A stretch of DNA of 64,000 nucleotides from Acinetobacter seifertii (GTDB lineage: Bacteria > Pseudomonadota > Gammaproteobacteria > Pseudomonadales > Moraxellaceae): the NCBI RefSeq assembly GCF_000368065.1, contig NZ_KB851200.1:62001-126000 (forward strand), read 5' to 3'. Within the stretch, counting starts at the first letter, position 1. Each line of letters starts with the position of its first letter. The position numbers and the translations under genes were made by a program. The notes below the pieces were generated by a model, which did no database searches, was not told the DNA's origin, and saw only the letters and a program-made list of their open reading frames with translations. This document shows, one piece after another, positions 1 to 8,998 of the stretch.

Positions 1-1712
1 CACAGGCGATAGTGTACAAACGTAGTCAAATCTATACTAGCGCTATAGAAAAGTTTGAGTACTATTTTGAGCATTGTTCTTATCAAGAAACATTATATTT
101 TGATTATCTTGAATGTTTAATAATGCGGAAGAATGTTATCTATAATCAGGAAAAAGGAGAGTTTGGTGATTTGCAATATGCTGTATATTTACTTTGCTCT
201 ATAGACGATGCGAAAGATAGAGCATTACAAGGGAATCTACTCAATCGTGCTATAACAGCCCTTTTACCAGAAGACGTTATTGCAACTCGTCCTGAAGATA
301 CGAATTTCTTAGCTGACATGGGACGTGGGCTAAATAGTTTTAGTAAGGGAGTTGGTACATTTTTTGGAGGGCGTGATTCGCAGATTCCATATAGTGAAGG
401 AATTATTGCGAGTGCACCAAAACTTTTGAAAAATAAAAAAATTGTTGAGTGTCTTAACCAAAATCAAAAAGCACAAAAAGAGCTAGAAAAAATATTATCT
501 GATCAAGGGCTAAAGGTGGGTGTGGGCTTAACGGCATCCGCATATTCTTTAGGATTAATTTGGGATTATGCACATATTGATCCATCTGTATTAGATGCAT
601 TGAGCTTTGCATCAAAAGGAAATCCTGAAAACTTAAATACTTTACAAGACATTTCAGCGAATACACTAGATAGTGCAGGAGCAGTGACTCGTTTAACTGG
701 TTATGTTGCTGAACAACAGGTTGCACTGAATTTACAACAACAAGGACATACAGTTGAATTTCCCGATAGCGCAAACCAAGCTGGTTATGATTTGATTGTT
801 GATGGCACACCGATGCAAGTTAAGTGCTCAATGGATGCTGATTATGTATTAAGTCATTTTGATAAGTATCCAGATATTCCAGTGATTGTGAACAGTGAAC
901 TTGCAGAGCAGCTAGGTAATCATCCGATGGTGTTAGTGGATACCACTTTAAGCTATGAAGCTGTTCAGGAAACTACTGGTGTAGGACTAGAGCAAGTTTC
1001 AGATTTTGCGGATGTAGGAGATATGCTACCAATCCCACTATTAACGATTGGTTTAGCGGCATATCGTAATTATGGTGATTTTAATTCAGGTAAAGTGGAT
1101 GGCGAGCAATACTTAAAAAATGTTGGCAAAGAAACTGCTGCAATTGCTGGAGGTGCAATGACAGGGTCAATGCTACTCGGCGCATTAGCAGGTCTTGCTA
1201 CAGGTGGTGTTGGAGTCATTGTTGCGAGTGGTATTGGTGCATATATGGGAGGGGTTGCTGGTTCTACAGGTGCAAATAGTATGAATCGAGAAGCCTTGTG
1301 TAATCAGAGAGATATCGTAGTGAAATTACTCATTGAATTCGCAGCGTGGTTCAATGAAAATTTATTGGTTCATCGAACAAATGTGCTATTCAAACAGCTA
1401 CAAAGTTTTGAAACTCATATGTTGAATAATGCTGATCGTATTATTACTTTTAGTACTTTATTGATCTATCAACATGAAGCTTATATGCGTGCCTATCATC
1501 TGAACCAATGGATATTACATAAGTTGCAAAAAGGTAATGAAATGGAAAAGGTTCAAGCTGGTTGGGTGGCTATTGATGAGTCAAGTAATTTTATATCAGT
1601 TGATCTACAGCCAAAAATTAATGAAATTAATCGTCAATTAGAGATTTATAGGGAACTTGCCAAACCTGATTCAGCACAGCCTAATCGTACTCATCAGCTT
1701 AAACCTGCTTGA
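1..1712 (+). CDS. Large protein with nuclease-like and glycine-zipper segments (5' partial)
   Basis: The reading frame is open to the window edge, so the start is not visible; a GTG at 12 is only an in-window candidate. Counting from that GTG, residues 230-272 resemble the core of a PD-(D/E)XK nuclease: Glu234, Asp260 in GYDLIVDG, then Gln269-x-Lys271. Residues 374-420 are a glycine/alanine-rich stretch of the glycine-zipper kind (AGGAMTGSMLLGALAG), long enough for a membrane hairpin. The C-terminal third looks helical. I do not recognise a named family. A nuclease-like domain plus a membrane-inserting segment suggests an effector or defence protein, but that is inference. It sits just upstream of a mobile-element recombination module, on the same strand and about 200 bp away. 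Confidence 0.7.
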   Translation, partial: QAIVYKRSQIYTSAIEKFEYYFEHCSYQETLYFDYLECLIMRKNVIYNQEKGEFGDLQYAVYLLCSIDDAKDRALQGNLLNRAITALLPEDVIATRPEDTNFLADMGRGLNSFSKGVGTFFGGRDSQIPYSEGIIASAPKLLKNKKIVECLNQNQKAQKELEKILSDQGLKVGVGLTASAYSLGLIWDYAHIDPSVLDALSFASKGNPENLNTLQDISANTLDSAGAVTRLTGYVAEQQVALNLQQQGHTVEFPDSANQAGYDLIVDGTPMQVKCSMDADYVLSHFDKYPDIPVIVNSELAEQLGNHPMVLVDTTLSYEAVQETTGVGLEQVSDFADVGDMLPIPLLTIGLAAYRNYGDFNSGKVDGEQYLKNVGKETAAIAGGAMTGSMLLGALAGLATGGVGVIVASGIGAYMGGVAGSTGANSMNREALCNQRDIVVKLLIEFAAWFNENLLVHRTNVLFKQLQSFETHMLNNADRIITFSTLLIYQHEAYMRAYHLNQWILHKLQKGNEMEKVQAGWVAIDESSNFISVDLQPKINEINRQLEIYRELAKPDSAQPNRTHQLKPA

Positions 1713-1874
1713 GTGTTGGAATAATATTGATAGTTGTATTTGAAATAAAAAATTGGAGAGATTATTTACTAATTGAATTAGTAAATTAAAAGTTATTCCA
1801 AATAATTTCAGACACATAATATCCTAATGAGAATCATGAAACTCTTTTGAGTTCTTCATGAAAATATGAAAACA

Positions 1875-1901
1875 AAGTCTGCCATCGAGCAGGCTTTTTT
1901 T
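1875..1901 (+). terminator. Rho-independent terminator
   Basis: A short stem (GTCTGC / GCAGGC with a CATCGA loop) is followed by seven T. It lies between the nuclease-like gene and the zinc-ribbon gene and separates their transcription. Confidence 0.7.
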
Positions 1902-1927
1902 ATGCACAAAATTTAAGGAGTCGAGCT

Positions 1928-2215
1928 ATGAGCTTGAGCTGTCCCTTTTGCCATTCAACGAATGTGATATTGGTTGAAGCAAGTACACAACAATCAAATA
2001 CGACCTTAACCAATTTGGTCACACCGACCACATTGGGTGCATTGGGAACCACGGTCGCAAAGTCTTTCAATCTGCCACCGATTGTCGGTGGAATAGCAGG
2101 AACGGTACTCGGCAGTGTGTTGAATTCATTTACCGAACAAAGCACACCACCACAGCAGAATTTATGCTTCTGCCACAACTGCTACCAAAAGTTTCCAGCG
2201 CACCTTTTGCATTAA
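1928..2215 (+). CDS. Small zinc-ribbon protein with hydrophobic centre
   Basis: A 95-aa protein with a CPFC pair near the N-terminus (residues 5-8) and a second cysteine set, CFCHNC, near the C-terminus. Together these could hold one zinc ion in a split zinc ribbon. Between them is a Gly/Thr/Leu-rich stretch (about residues 30-70) with a GGIAGTVLGSVL motif that could associate with a membrane. A good AAGGAG ribosome site precedes the ATG. It stands ahead of the DUF932 and YqaJ genes on the same strand. The function is unknown. Confidence 0.65.
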   Translation: MSLSCPFCHSTNVILVEASTQQSNTTLTNLVTPTTLGALGTTVAKSFNLPPIVGGIAGTVLGSVLNSFTEQSTPPQQNLCFCHNCYQKFPAHLLH

Positions 2216-2273
2216 AGATCGTTAGTAACCACACAAATTCAAATTTCATTTTCAAATTAAAAGGAATAAAACT

Positions 2274-3317
2274 ATGGCACATCAACTTGAACAAATGGCG
2301 TATGTCGGAGAAACCCCTTGGCACGGACTAGGGAATCAACTGACACAAAACCAACCGATTGAAGTCTGGGCACAGCAGGCAGGTATGGATTGGCGGATTG
2401 AATCTTCTAATGTCAGTTATATGGCGCAGAATGACCGTGGGCAAAGCATCATCATGCCTTATGAAGAACAACGAGTTTTATATCGCTCTGATACCCATGC
2501 TCCACTGTCAGTCGTCAGTCAACGCTTTCAGGAAGTGCAACCGAGAGAGATTTTAGAATTCTATCGTGACCTCACCGAGCAATCAGGTTTTGAACTTGAA
2601 ACCGCAGGTGTACTCAAAGGTGGCAAGAAATTCTGGGCACTAGCACGTACAGGGCAAACATCCATGTTGAAGGGCAAAGATGTCAGTAATGGCTATATGC
2701 TCTTGGCAACAGCATGTGACGGAACCCTTGCCACCACCGCACAATTTACCTCGATCCGAGTAGTGTGCAACAATACTTTAGCGATTGCCTTAAAAGGACA
2801 GAACAGCAGTGCAGGTGTGGTCAAAGTTCCACACAGTACTAAATTTGATGCTGATAAGGTCAAACAGCAACTCGGTATTTCAGTACGTGCATGGGATGAA
2901 CACATGTATGAAATGAAGCAACTGACACAACGTAAAGTGAGTCAGATGGAAGCATCCGCTTACTTTGATGCCGTGTTCAATAACAGCACAATGAACAACG
3001 TGGTGGATCAGGAGGACAACATCATCCAGTTCTACCGTGATGTAGCCTTACAAGCCCAAGCCAATGGCAAGGACAAAGCTGAACCAAATGCCAAATCGAT
3101 GAGTCGAGCTATGGAAATGTTTAATGGTCAAGGACGAGGTGCGGAGCTAAGTTCAGCCAAAGGAACAGCCTATGGATTACTGTGTTCAATCACAGAATTT
3201 ATAGACCACGAACGTCGTGCCATGAGTACCGATCACCGGCTTGATTCAGCTTGGTTTGGTGCTGGCGCATCGATCAAACAACGAGGATTGGAACAGGCAC
3301 TTAACATGCTTGCATAG
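2274..3317 (+). CDS. DUF932 / phage-plasmid-like protein
   Basis: A 347-aa protein with the start typical of DUF932 proteins (MAYVGETPWHGLG) and the usual middle region ending in TSIRVVCNNTLAIAL. This family is common on phages, plasmids and integrative elements, often beside recombination genes; its biochemical role is not established. Here it precedes a YqaJ exonuclease gene and a gene resembling a recombination directionality factor. An AAAAGGA ribosome site precedes the ATG. The length is normal and nothing looks broken. Confidence 0.85.
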   Translation: MAHQLEQMAYVGETPWHGLGNQLTQNQPIEVWAQQAGMDWRIESSNVSYMAQNDRGQSIIMPYEEQRVLYRSDTHAPLSVVSQRFQEVQPREILEFYRDLTEQSGFELETAGVLKGGKKFWALARTGQTSMLKGKDVSNGYMLLATACDGTLATTAQFTSIRVVCNNTLAIALKGQNSSAGVVKVPHSTKFDADKVKQQLGISVRAWDEHMYEMKQLTQRKVSQMEASAYFDAVFNNSTMNNVVDQEDNIIQFYRDVALQAQANGKDKAEPNAKSMSRAMEMFNGQGRGAELSSAKGTAYGLLCSITEFIDHERRAMSTDHRLDSAWFGAGASIKQRGLEQALNMLA

Positions 3318-3399
3318 TGCGGAATATACATTTTTCAATCATGGAAAGTTAGACCTAACTAAGCATTTTTAAATGGAATTTCGAATTTTAAAAATTATT

Positions 3400-3428
3400 A
3401 AAACCATAGCTTCGGCTGTGGTTTTTTT
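3400..3428 (+). terminator. Rho-independent terminator after DUF932 gene
   Basis: An AAACCATAGC stem, TTCG tetraloop, GCTGTGGTTT stem and a T-run, about 80 bp after the DUF932 stop codon. Confidence 0.8.
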
Positions 3429-3485
3429 ATGCCCATTTTTTGTGATCCCCATCATTTTACATAGCAAAATAATCAGGACTTCAAT

Positions 3486-4529
3486 ATGAATACCGCAATT
3501 TTAAATCCATCTATGCAACAGGCAAGTACCCCATTTATTGCCCCAAAATTATTCACAGCCAAACGCTTGGTCAATACAAAGAATATGACTCAAGCAGAAT
3601 GGCTTGAAGTCAGACGCCAAGGTATTGGCAGTAGTGACTGTGCCGCAGCCTGTGGACTTAATCCCTATATGTCGATGCTAGAACTGTGGATGATCAAGAC
3701 AGGTCGAGTTAAACAATCCATTGAAGATGAAAGCACAGGTCATGCCCCTTTATATTGGGGTAAACAACTTGAACCTTTGGTCGCTGAATACTACAGCATG
3801 CATACCAACAACAAAGTTCGTCGTATCAATGCCGTACTACAACATCCTGATGAGGATAAGCATTTTATGCTGGCTAACTTAGATTACTCGGTGGTAGGTA
3901 GTGAGGAAGTACAGATTTTAGAATGCAAAACCGCAGGGGAATATGGAGCAAAGTTATGGCGAGATGGTGTGCCTTTATACGTATTGTGTCAGGTGCAACA
4001 TCAACTCGCTGTAACAGGCAAAAAGGCAGCGCATATTTGTGTGCTGATCTGTGGTCATGAAACTCGTATCTATAAAGTGGCACGCAGTGAATCAGTCATT
4101 CAACATATTGTGAATGCAGAGCGATACTTTTGGGAGTGTGTGGAAAATGACACGCCACCTTCAGTCGATGCCAGTGAATCGGCAGCTAAAGCCATTCAGC
4201 AACTCTATCCTCAACATATTCCACTCAGTGTCGAAGATCTCAGTCAAAATGAACAAGCCAATCAGTTGTTTGCTCAACTGATTCAAGAAAAGCATCATAT
4301 TGAAAAACACCAAAACAGCTTTGATGAAACTAAGCATCAAATTCAGATGTTAATGAAAGATGCTGAACGAGCAACTTTTGCCAATGGTTCAGTGACGTGG
4401 AAACGATCTAAAGACTCCATTGCTTTAGATAATAAGGCTGTATTGAAAATGCATCCTGAACTAATCAATGAGTTTCCACAAAACAAGGTGGGGACACGAC
4501 GTTTTCAAATCTATAGCAATGATGACTGA
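3486..4529 (+). CDS. YqaJ-family viral recombinase exonuclease
   Basis: A 347-aa protein with the hallmarks of the lambda-exonuclease/YqaJ fold: WLEVRRQGIGSSDCAAACGL near the N-terminus, LEPLVAEYY in the middle, an acidic ML-NLDYSV segment and the ECKTA motif that supplies the catalytic Glu-x-Lys. Such enzymes resect double-stranded DNA ends 5'-3' to feed single-strand annealing. No single-strand annealing protein of the RecT/Bet type is recognisable nearby. The C-terminal 100 residues are helical and may bind a partner. The gene has its own leader after a terminator. Confidence 0.85.
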   Translation: MNTAILNPSMQQASTPFIAPKLFTAKRLVNTKNMTQAEWLEVRRQGIGSSDCAAACGLNPYMSMLELWMIKTGRVKQSIEDESTGHAPLYWGKQLEPLVAEYYSMHTNNKVRRINAVLQHPDEDKHFMLANLDYSVVGSEEVQILECKTAGEYGAKLWRDGVPLYVLCQVQHQLAVTGKKAAHICVLICGHETRIYKVARSESVIQHIVNAERYFWECVENDTPPSVDASESAAKAIQQLYPQHIPLSVEDLSQNEQANQLFAQLIQEKHHIEKHQNSFDETKHQIQMLMKDAERATFANGSVTWKRSKDSIALDNKAVLKMHPELINEFPQNKVGTRRFQIYSNDD

Positions 4530-4594
4530 CCCGATCAAAACCATGCATCTATATCGCTAACTATATATGCATGAAATATCCATTCTTCCCAAAA

Positions 4595-4663
4595 GCGCAA
4601 AAAAACCACCCCCGATCTACCGACTCCCGAAGGAGCGGTAGACCAACAATGGCGGTTTTTGCG
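4595..4663. other. Long branched inverted repeat (two nested stems)
   Basis: An outer stem pairs GCAAAAAAACC with GGTTTTTGC. Inside it an inner stem pairs TCTACCG-CTCC with GGAG-CGGTAGA around a CGAA loop, with unpaired bases between. It lies between the YqaJ gene and the next gene. It could act as a terminator for the YqaJ transcript, since the right arm carries five T, but its size and GC-rich inner hairpin are unusual for this AT-rich region. Confidence 0.6.
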
Positions 4664-4741
4664 AAGTCGTAGCTTTTCATATTTCTGTTTACTTACATAG
4701 CAAGGGGTAATCAGTAAAATTTTACTTATAGGACAAACAAC

Positions 4742-5638
4742 ATGATCAAAGGTTTAGCGATTACACCGCCAATACTCGGCAGAATTAGTATCGGTAAAGT
4801 GGTCGAAAAGAATGGTAAACGTCTGCCTGAAAAAGATGATCAATTTACGATTACTAGCCAAATTCAGAATAAGGATGGCTGGGTGAAACACCCACTGGAT
4901 GAGCAGCTAAGAGCCAAGGCACAAAACCAGAAACTCAGAACCATTCCTGTCCGGATGATTTTTAATGATCCTGAACTCAACTTGCGAGCTGAGTACACTC
5001 TATTCGACCGACAAACTGGTCGGCCCATCTGTACTGGTAATGGTGAAACCTGTCAGCGACTTGGACAAAACGGGGTTGAACAGCATCCATGTCCATCACC
5101 TGATTTATGCCCCTTGGCCCAAGGTGGACACTGCAAGCCTTATGGGCGGCTTTACGTCAATCTAGATGAGTCGGATGAGTTGGGTACATTCATTTTTAGG
5201 ACTACAGGTTTCAATAGCATTCGTACCTTAGCTGCACGGCTTCGTTATTACCATGCGGCTTCAGGTGATTTACTTTCATGTTTGCCATTGCAACTGACCT
5301 TACGAGGAAAAAGCACAACGCAAAGTTACCGTACCCCAATTTATTACGTGGACTTAACCTTACGTGATGGAATCAATCTACAAGAAGCCATTACTTCAGC
5401 CAAACAGATCGATGGACAAAGCAAGACAGCAGGGTTTTATCAGGAGGCTTTAGATCATGTGGCAAGGCTAGGTTATGGTAATGCCAGATTTGAGGTAGGA
5501 GGTGAGGAGGGACTGGATATTGTTGAGGAGTTTTATATCAATGAACCAAAACCAGAGCAGGGTCAGCAGCTTAGTGATTTAACTCATGTTCAAGACATTC
5601 AGAAAGGGTTGCAGCATTCTGTGCAGGCTCTCAATTGA
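4742..5638 (+). CDS. Recombination directionality factor-like / putative metal-binding protein
   Basis: A 298-aa protein of a family found next to DUF932 and YqaJ genes on integrative elements, often annotated 'hydrolase or metal-binding protein'. It starts MIKGLAITPPILGRISIGK and contains a cysteine cluster (about residues 103-132: GNGETCQRLG, HPCPSPDLCPLA, GGHCKPYGRL) that could bind zinc, then FRTTGFNSIRTLAARLRYY and TPIYYVDLTLRDG. The fold assignment to Gp3-like recombination directionality factors is from memory. If right, it would steer an integrase toward excision. It is 210 bp from the YqaJ gene, beyond the branched inverted repeat. Confidence 0.65.
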   Translation: MIKGLAITPPILGRISIGKVVEKNGKRLPEKDDQFTITSQIQNKDGWVKHPLDEQLRAKAQNQKLRTIPVRMIFNDPELNLRAEYTLFDRQTGRPICTGNGETCQRLGQNGVEQHPCPSPDLCPLAQGGHCKPYGRLYVNLDESDELGTFIFRTTGFNSIRTLAARLRYYHAASGDLLSCLPLQLTLRGKSTTQSYRTPIYYVDLTLRDGINLQEAITSAKQIDGQSKTAGFYQEALDHVARLGYGNARFEVGGEEGLDIVEEFYINEPKPEQGQQLSDLTHVQDIQKGLQHSVQALN

Positions 5639-5654
5639 AATGGACCTAGTTAGA

Positions 5655-5679
5655 AAAGAGTACTTGTACTCTTTTTTTT
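5655..5679 (+). terminator. Rho-independent terminator
   Basis: AAGAGTAC-TT-GTACTCTT followed by a long T-run, immediately after the preceding gene. It marks the boundary between the recombination module and the czc block. Confidence 0.8.
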
Positions 5680-5782
5680 GCAGATTTTGGACTGTAGATA
5701 AGAAAATACTCACTCCTAGAATTTTTGAGAGATGGATTTACTTTAATAACGCTTTTTAGTATTTTGGTAGCAAATCAGAAGT

Positions 5783-6250
5783 ATGTTCATGACTATGCGT
5801 TCAAGTAGGTTTTCTAAGCTTATACTCGCATTTGTCCTGTTTTTGTTTACCATAACAATTACGGGAGTTCATGCGTGGGCGCCTGTTCTACTTGAAAATA
5901 TTGAACATCAGCATGAGTTGAGTATCATTGTAGAGGATGATGCTTCTAGTCATTGGTCTTTACAGCACTCAGATGATTCTCTAAAAAGTTCTGCTGATCA
6001 TGATGCAGAAGCACATACGTGGAAGAATTTTGATGAGCCGATCTATCATCATTCAGTAAAGCCAATTTCTTCTGATAGTGATTTCAGCATAGATCCAATC
6101 TTTATTCTTAGTTTCGCACTTCCACTAGTTTTATTCTTTTTCCAGCTTTTTGAAAAGCCCGTTTATCGAGTCTTTTTAAAGCGGCGATCCCCTCTAGTAT
6201 TTAGTAATTCTTATACTTTCTCTAAAGATTTAATCGTCCTACGTAATTGA
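5783..6250 (+). CDS. CzcI-like small His-rich membrane protein
   Basis: A 155-aa protein directly upstream of czcC. It has an N-terminal signal or anchor helix (about residues 12-32), a periplasmic stretch rich in His and Asp (HQHELSIIVEDD, ADHDAEAHTW), and a second membrane helix (about 107-124) followed by a basic tail. CzcI proteins in other bacteria hold this position before czcCBA and modulate metal resistance. Similarity here is mainly in position and composition, so the name is tentative. ATG codons at 5783, 5789 and 5795 are all possible starts. Confidence 0.6.
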   Translation: MFMTMRSSRFSKLILAFVLFLFTITITGVHAWAPVLLENIEHQHELSIIVEDDASSHWSLQHSDDSLKSSADHDAEAHTWKNFDEPIYHHSVKPISSDSDFSIDPIFILSFALPLVLFFFQLFEKPVYRVFLKRRSPLVFSNSYTFSKDLIVLRN

Positions 6251-6255
6251 TCTTT

Positions 6256-6290
6256 CTATACAAAAAATAGTTTTTAATTTTTTTGTATAG
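6256..6290. promoter_or_regulatory. Hairpin between czcI-like gene and czcC
   Basis: CTATACAAAAAA and TTTTTTGTATAG form 12-bp perfect arms ending eight bases before the czcC ATG. The right arm touches the AGGT ribosome site, so it may work as an attenuator or translation control for czcC; a simple terminator is the alternative. Confidence 0.5.
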
Positions 6291-6298
6291 GTAAAGTC

Positions 6299-7498
6299 AT
6301 GTCTAAAAAATATCAGATATTTCTTACCTGTGGATTTGTAGCAACAGCAGCAAATGTATTCGCAGAAACGAATTATGCAGAACTACAAAAGCAGGTAATC
6401 GCAAATGATGCTGTACTCAATAGCTTACAGCAGTCCGAGCAAGCTTATGAAATCAATCAAAAGTTTGCTGGCAGATTAATTAATCCGACTTTCAATATGG
6501 AGTTGGATAATCTCGGTAATTCAAAATTGAAAGATTTGGATGGCCCAACAACCTTGCTGGGGCTATCACAAGAGATCCCCCTCAGTAATAAACTTTCCTT
6601 GAGAAAACAGATTGCGAGTTTTCAAGGTGATCGTAATCAGTTCGAAATAGCAAAGCGTCAGGCTGAACTCAAAGCAGATTTAAGAATCTGTATGGCGAAC
6701 TGGTATGTAGCTACTCAGCGTGCTGAAATTTATTCTTCTGAGAGTAAATTGAATGCCAGACAAGCTAACGTTCTTTCCGAACGTCTTAAGTACGGGCGAG
6801 TAATTCCTTCCGATGCTCAACTAAGCATAGCACTTTCATCTGAGTCGAAATTGCGCCATCAAAATGAAGTGAAGAAGATTCAGTTCCAGAAAAATCTATG
6901 TTCTAAGTTCACTTCCAACCTGCCCAGTAGTGCATTGGAGGTTCCGCTAAGCTTTAATTTCACAGACAAAATAAGTTTGTCTGAGCAAGAAGCAACTTTA
7001 AGTTCAAAGCTGAAAAAAGCTCAGTTTGAGTTGGCTCGTAAAGAAGCAATACCAGATATTACTTTGGGAGTAGGGGTTAGAAACTACCAAGAAACCAATG
7101 ACAAAGTCTTTCAGGTTTCGACATCAATACCCCTCAATATTTTTAGTCGAAATAAAGGCAATATTGCGATCGCTCAAGCAGAGCATACGAAAGCAGAAAC
7201 ACAGTCGGTGCTTGTGAATCGTAATTCTAAAATTGAATTGGAAAACAAGGCTATTGAGGTTTCCAACTTGATTGATGCGATTAAGCAATATGATCAAACG
7301 GTTTTGCCCGCAACAAATGAGAGTCTCCGAATTGCTGAAATGGGATACCAAGCAGGGAAAAACTCTTTACTTGAATTCAATAATATTAAGCAAATTTGGT
7401 TAGACAAACATCTTGCTCGATTCGATATGTGGTTGGCTTTGCAAACTGAAATTGCAGATGTCGAACGTAACTACATTACTCATTTAGATCAAGAATAA
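6299..7498 (+). CDS. czcC: CzcC-type outer-membrane efflux protein
   Basis: A 399-aa TolC-family outer-membrane channel for the Czc heavy-metal pump. The first 22 residues form a signal peptide ending NVFA. Two outer-membrane-factor repeats follow, with the typical motifs NPTFNMELDNLG, GLSQEIPLSNKLSLR and, near the end, AEMGYQAGKNSLLEFN. The length fits CzcC. It starts an apparent operon with czcB (10-bp gap) and czcA (14-bp gap). The channel would carry Zn, Co or Cd ions from the CzcBA pump across the outer membrane. Confidence 0.9.
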   Translation: MSKKYQIFLTCGFVATAANVFAETNYAELQKQVIANDAVLNSLQQSEQAYEINQKFAGRLINPTFNMELDNLGNSKLKDLDGPTTLLGLSQEIPLSNKLSLRKQIASFQGDRNQFEIAKRQAELKADLRICMANWYVATQRAEIYSSESKLNARQANVLSERLKYGRVIPSDAQLSIALSSESKLRHQNEVKKIQFQKNLCSKFTSNLPSSALEVPLSFNFTDKISLSEQEATLSSKLKKAQFELARKEAIPDITLGVGVRNYQETNDKVFQVSTSIPLNIFSRNKGNIAIAQAEHTKAETQSVLVNRNSKIELENKAIEVSNLIDAIKQYDQTVLPATNESLRIAEMGYQAGKNSLLEFNNIKQIWLDKHLARFDMWLALQTEIADVERNYITHLDQE

Positions 7499-7508
7499 GG
7501 GCAAGAAT

Positions 7509-8984
7509 ATGAATAAACAAACCAATACATTGATTGCAACTGGTGTCGTTGCCTTACTTATCGTCTTATGTGCAATTGCTTGGTATAAATCGGGCAATAA
7601 AACACAAGCGAGCGCACATGGTGAGGTCGCCGAAGAAAAAGTAGCTGTGGCTGGAGATGAGAAAGGGCCTCACGGTGGTCGTTTATATCGAGATGGAGAT
7701 TTCTCTGCTGAGGTCAAGATATTTGAGGAAGGAGTGGAACCACACCTCCGTGTTTATGGGTATTTGAAAGATAAACTACTTAAACCTGAAGACTTAACAG
7801 CAAATATCTACATCAAACGTTTGGATGCCGAGCAAAATATTCAATTTCAACCTGAGAGTGATTACTTAATTGGGAATGAAATTGTTTACGAGCCACATTC
7901 CTTTTTAATGATGATAAACGTTGATTATCAAGGGAAAAAGCATACTTGGAAATGGGATACGAAGGAAGGCCGTGTCACCATGTTGGACAGTAGTATTAAG
8001 AGCAGTGGATTAGAGCTTTTAAAAGTTGAATCAAAGATGTTTGAAAATGCTTTGGAGTTAAAAGGCGAACTGAAGTTTCCTGATAATTTTGAAAGCTTTA
8101 TTACGCCTAAAGCCAGTGGGACATTGATCAAAACTTACCGTAATCTAGGTGATAAGGTGAGTCAGGGAGACTTACTTGCTGTAGTTCAAAGCCAAGATGT
8201 AATTCGTTTGAATGCCGATCGTAAAGTTGCTTTGGACAGCCTACAGTTTGCTCGTCAAAAAATGGAACAGGAACGAGCGCTATGGCAAAAGCGTGTATCA
8301 CCTGAAATTGATTATATTTCAGCAAAACGAGACTTTGACGCAGCACAAACTCGTGCAAATGAGTTGAATAACTTAATCAACTCTTATGGTGGTTCTAGTA
8401 ATGGTACTGTTGAAGTTCGTGCTGCAATGTCTGGAACAATATTAGAAGTCCTTGGTGCTGTTGGATCAAATGTAAGTTCTTCAACACCTATTTTTAAAAT
8501 CGCAAATACTTCTCAACTTTTAGCAGTTGTTAATGTTCCCGCTGACAGGCTAAATGCTATAAATCCTAACAATAAGGTTAAAGTTAAACCTCAAAGCCCT
8601 GTGGATACAGAAGAAGCTTTAGGACGAATTAAATATATCAGTGATGTCATTGATCCAAAGACACGTACAGCACAGGTCTTTATTGAAGTACCAAACCAGT
8701 TTAAGTGGCGCTCAGGACAGTTAATCACGGCCCAAATTTTTGAAAATCAAAGTTTGAAGCCGATGGTTGTGCGTGAAGATGCTCTACAGAGCTTCCGTGA
8801 TTGGGATGTTGTATTCATTCGTGTTGGCAATGATTTTGAAGCTAGGCCTCTGGAGCTTGGTGAAAAGTACAATGGGTATGTGGAAGTTAAATCTGGATTA
8901 CGCGTAGGACAGGTTTATGCCGCTGGAAATTCATATCTTTTAAAAGCAGAGCTAGGGAAATCTGGCGCTACTCATGACCACTAA
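7509..8984 (+). CDS. czcB: CzcB-type periplasmic adaptor
   Basis: A 491-aa membrane fusion protein with an N-terminal anchor (about residues 9-26). A short GPHGGRLYRDGDFSAEV domain follows, typical of heavy-metal adaptors, then the lipoyl/barrel-sandwich region (SGTLIKTYRNLGDKVSQG) and the beta-barrel and C-terminal region (DVIDPKTRTAQVFIEVPN). It links the CzcA transporter to CzcC. There is no fused CusF domain, unlike the adaptor of the copper pump at 39060-40550. It lies between czcC and czcA. Confidence 0.9.
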   Translation: MNKQTNTLIATGVVALLIVLCAIAWYKSGNKTQASAHGEVAEEKVAVAGDEKGPHGGRLYRDGDFSAEVKIFEEGVEPHLRVYGYLKDKLLKPEDLTANIYIKRLDAEQNIQFQPESDYLIGNEIVYEPHSFLMMINVDYQGKKHTWKWDTKEGRVTMLDSSIKSSGLELLKVESKMFENALELKGELKFPDNFESFITPKASGTLIKTYRNLGDKVSQGDLLAVVQSQDVIRLNADRKVALDSLQFARQKMEQERALWQKRVSPEIDYISAKRDFDAAQTRANELNNLINSYGGSSNGTVEVRAAMSGTILEVLGAVGSNVSSSTPIFKIANTSQLLAVVNVPADRLNAINPNNKVKVKPQSPVDTEEALGRIKYISDVIDPKTRTAQVFIEVPNQFKWRSGQLITAQIFENQSLKPMVVREDALQSFRDWDVVFIRVGNDFEARPLELGEKYNGYVEVKSGLRVGQVYAAGNSYLLKAELGKSGATHDH

Positions 8985-8998
8985 GGGGAGTAGCGACT

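Noticed and set aside
454..810. 118-aa minus-strand frame inside the nuclease-like gene
   Set aside because: Opposite-strand shadow of a gene with clear protein-like composition; no ribosome site.
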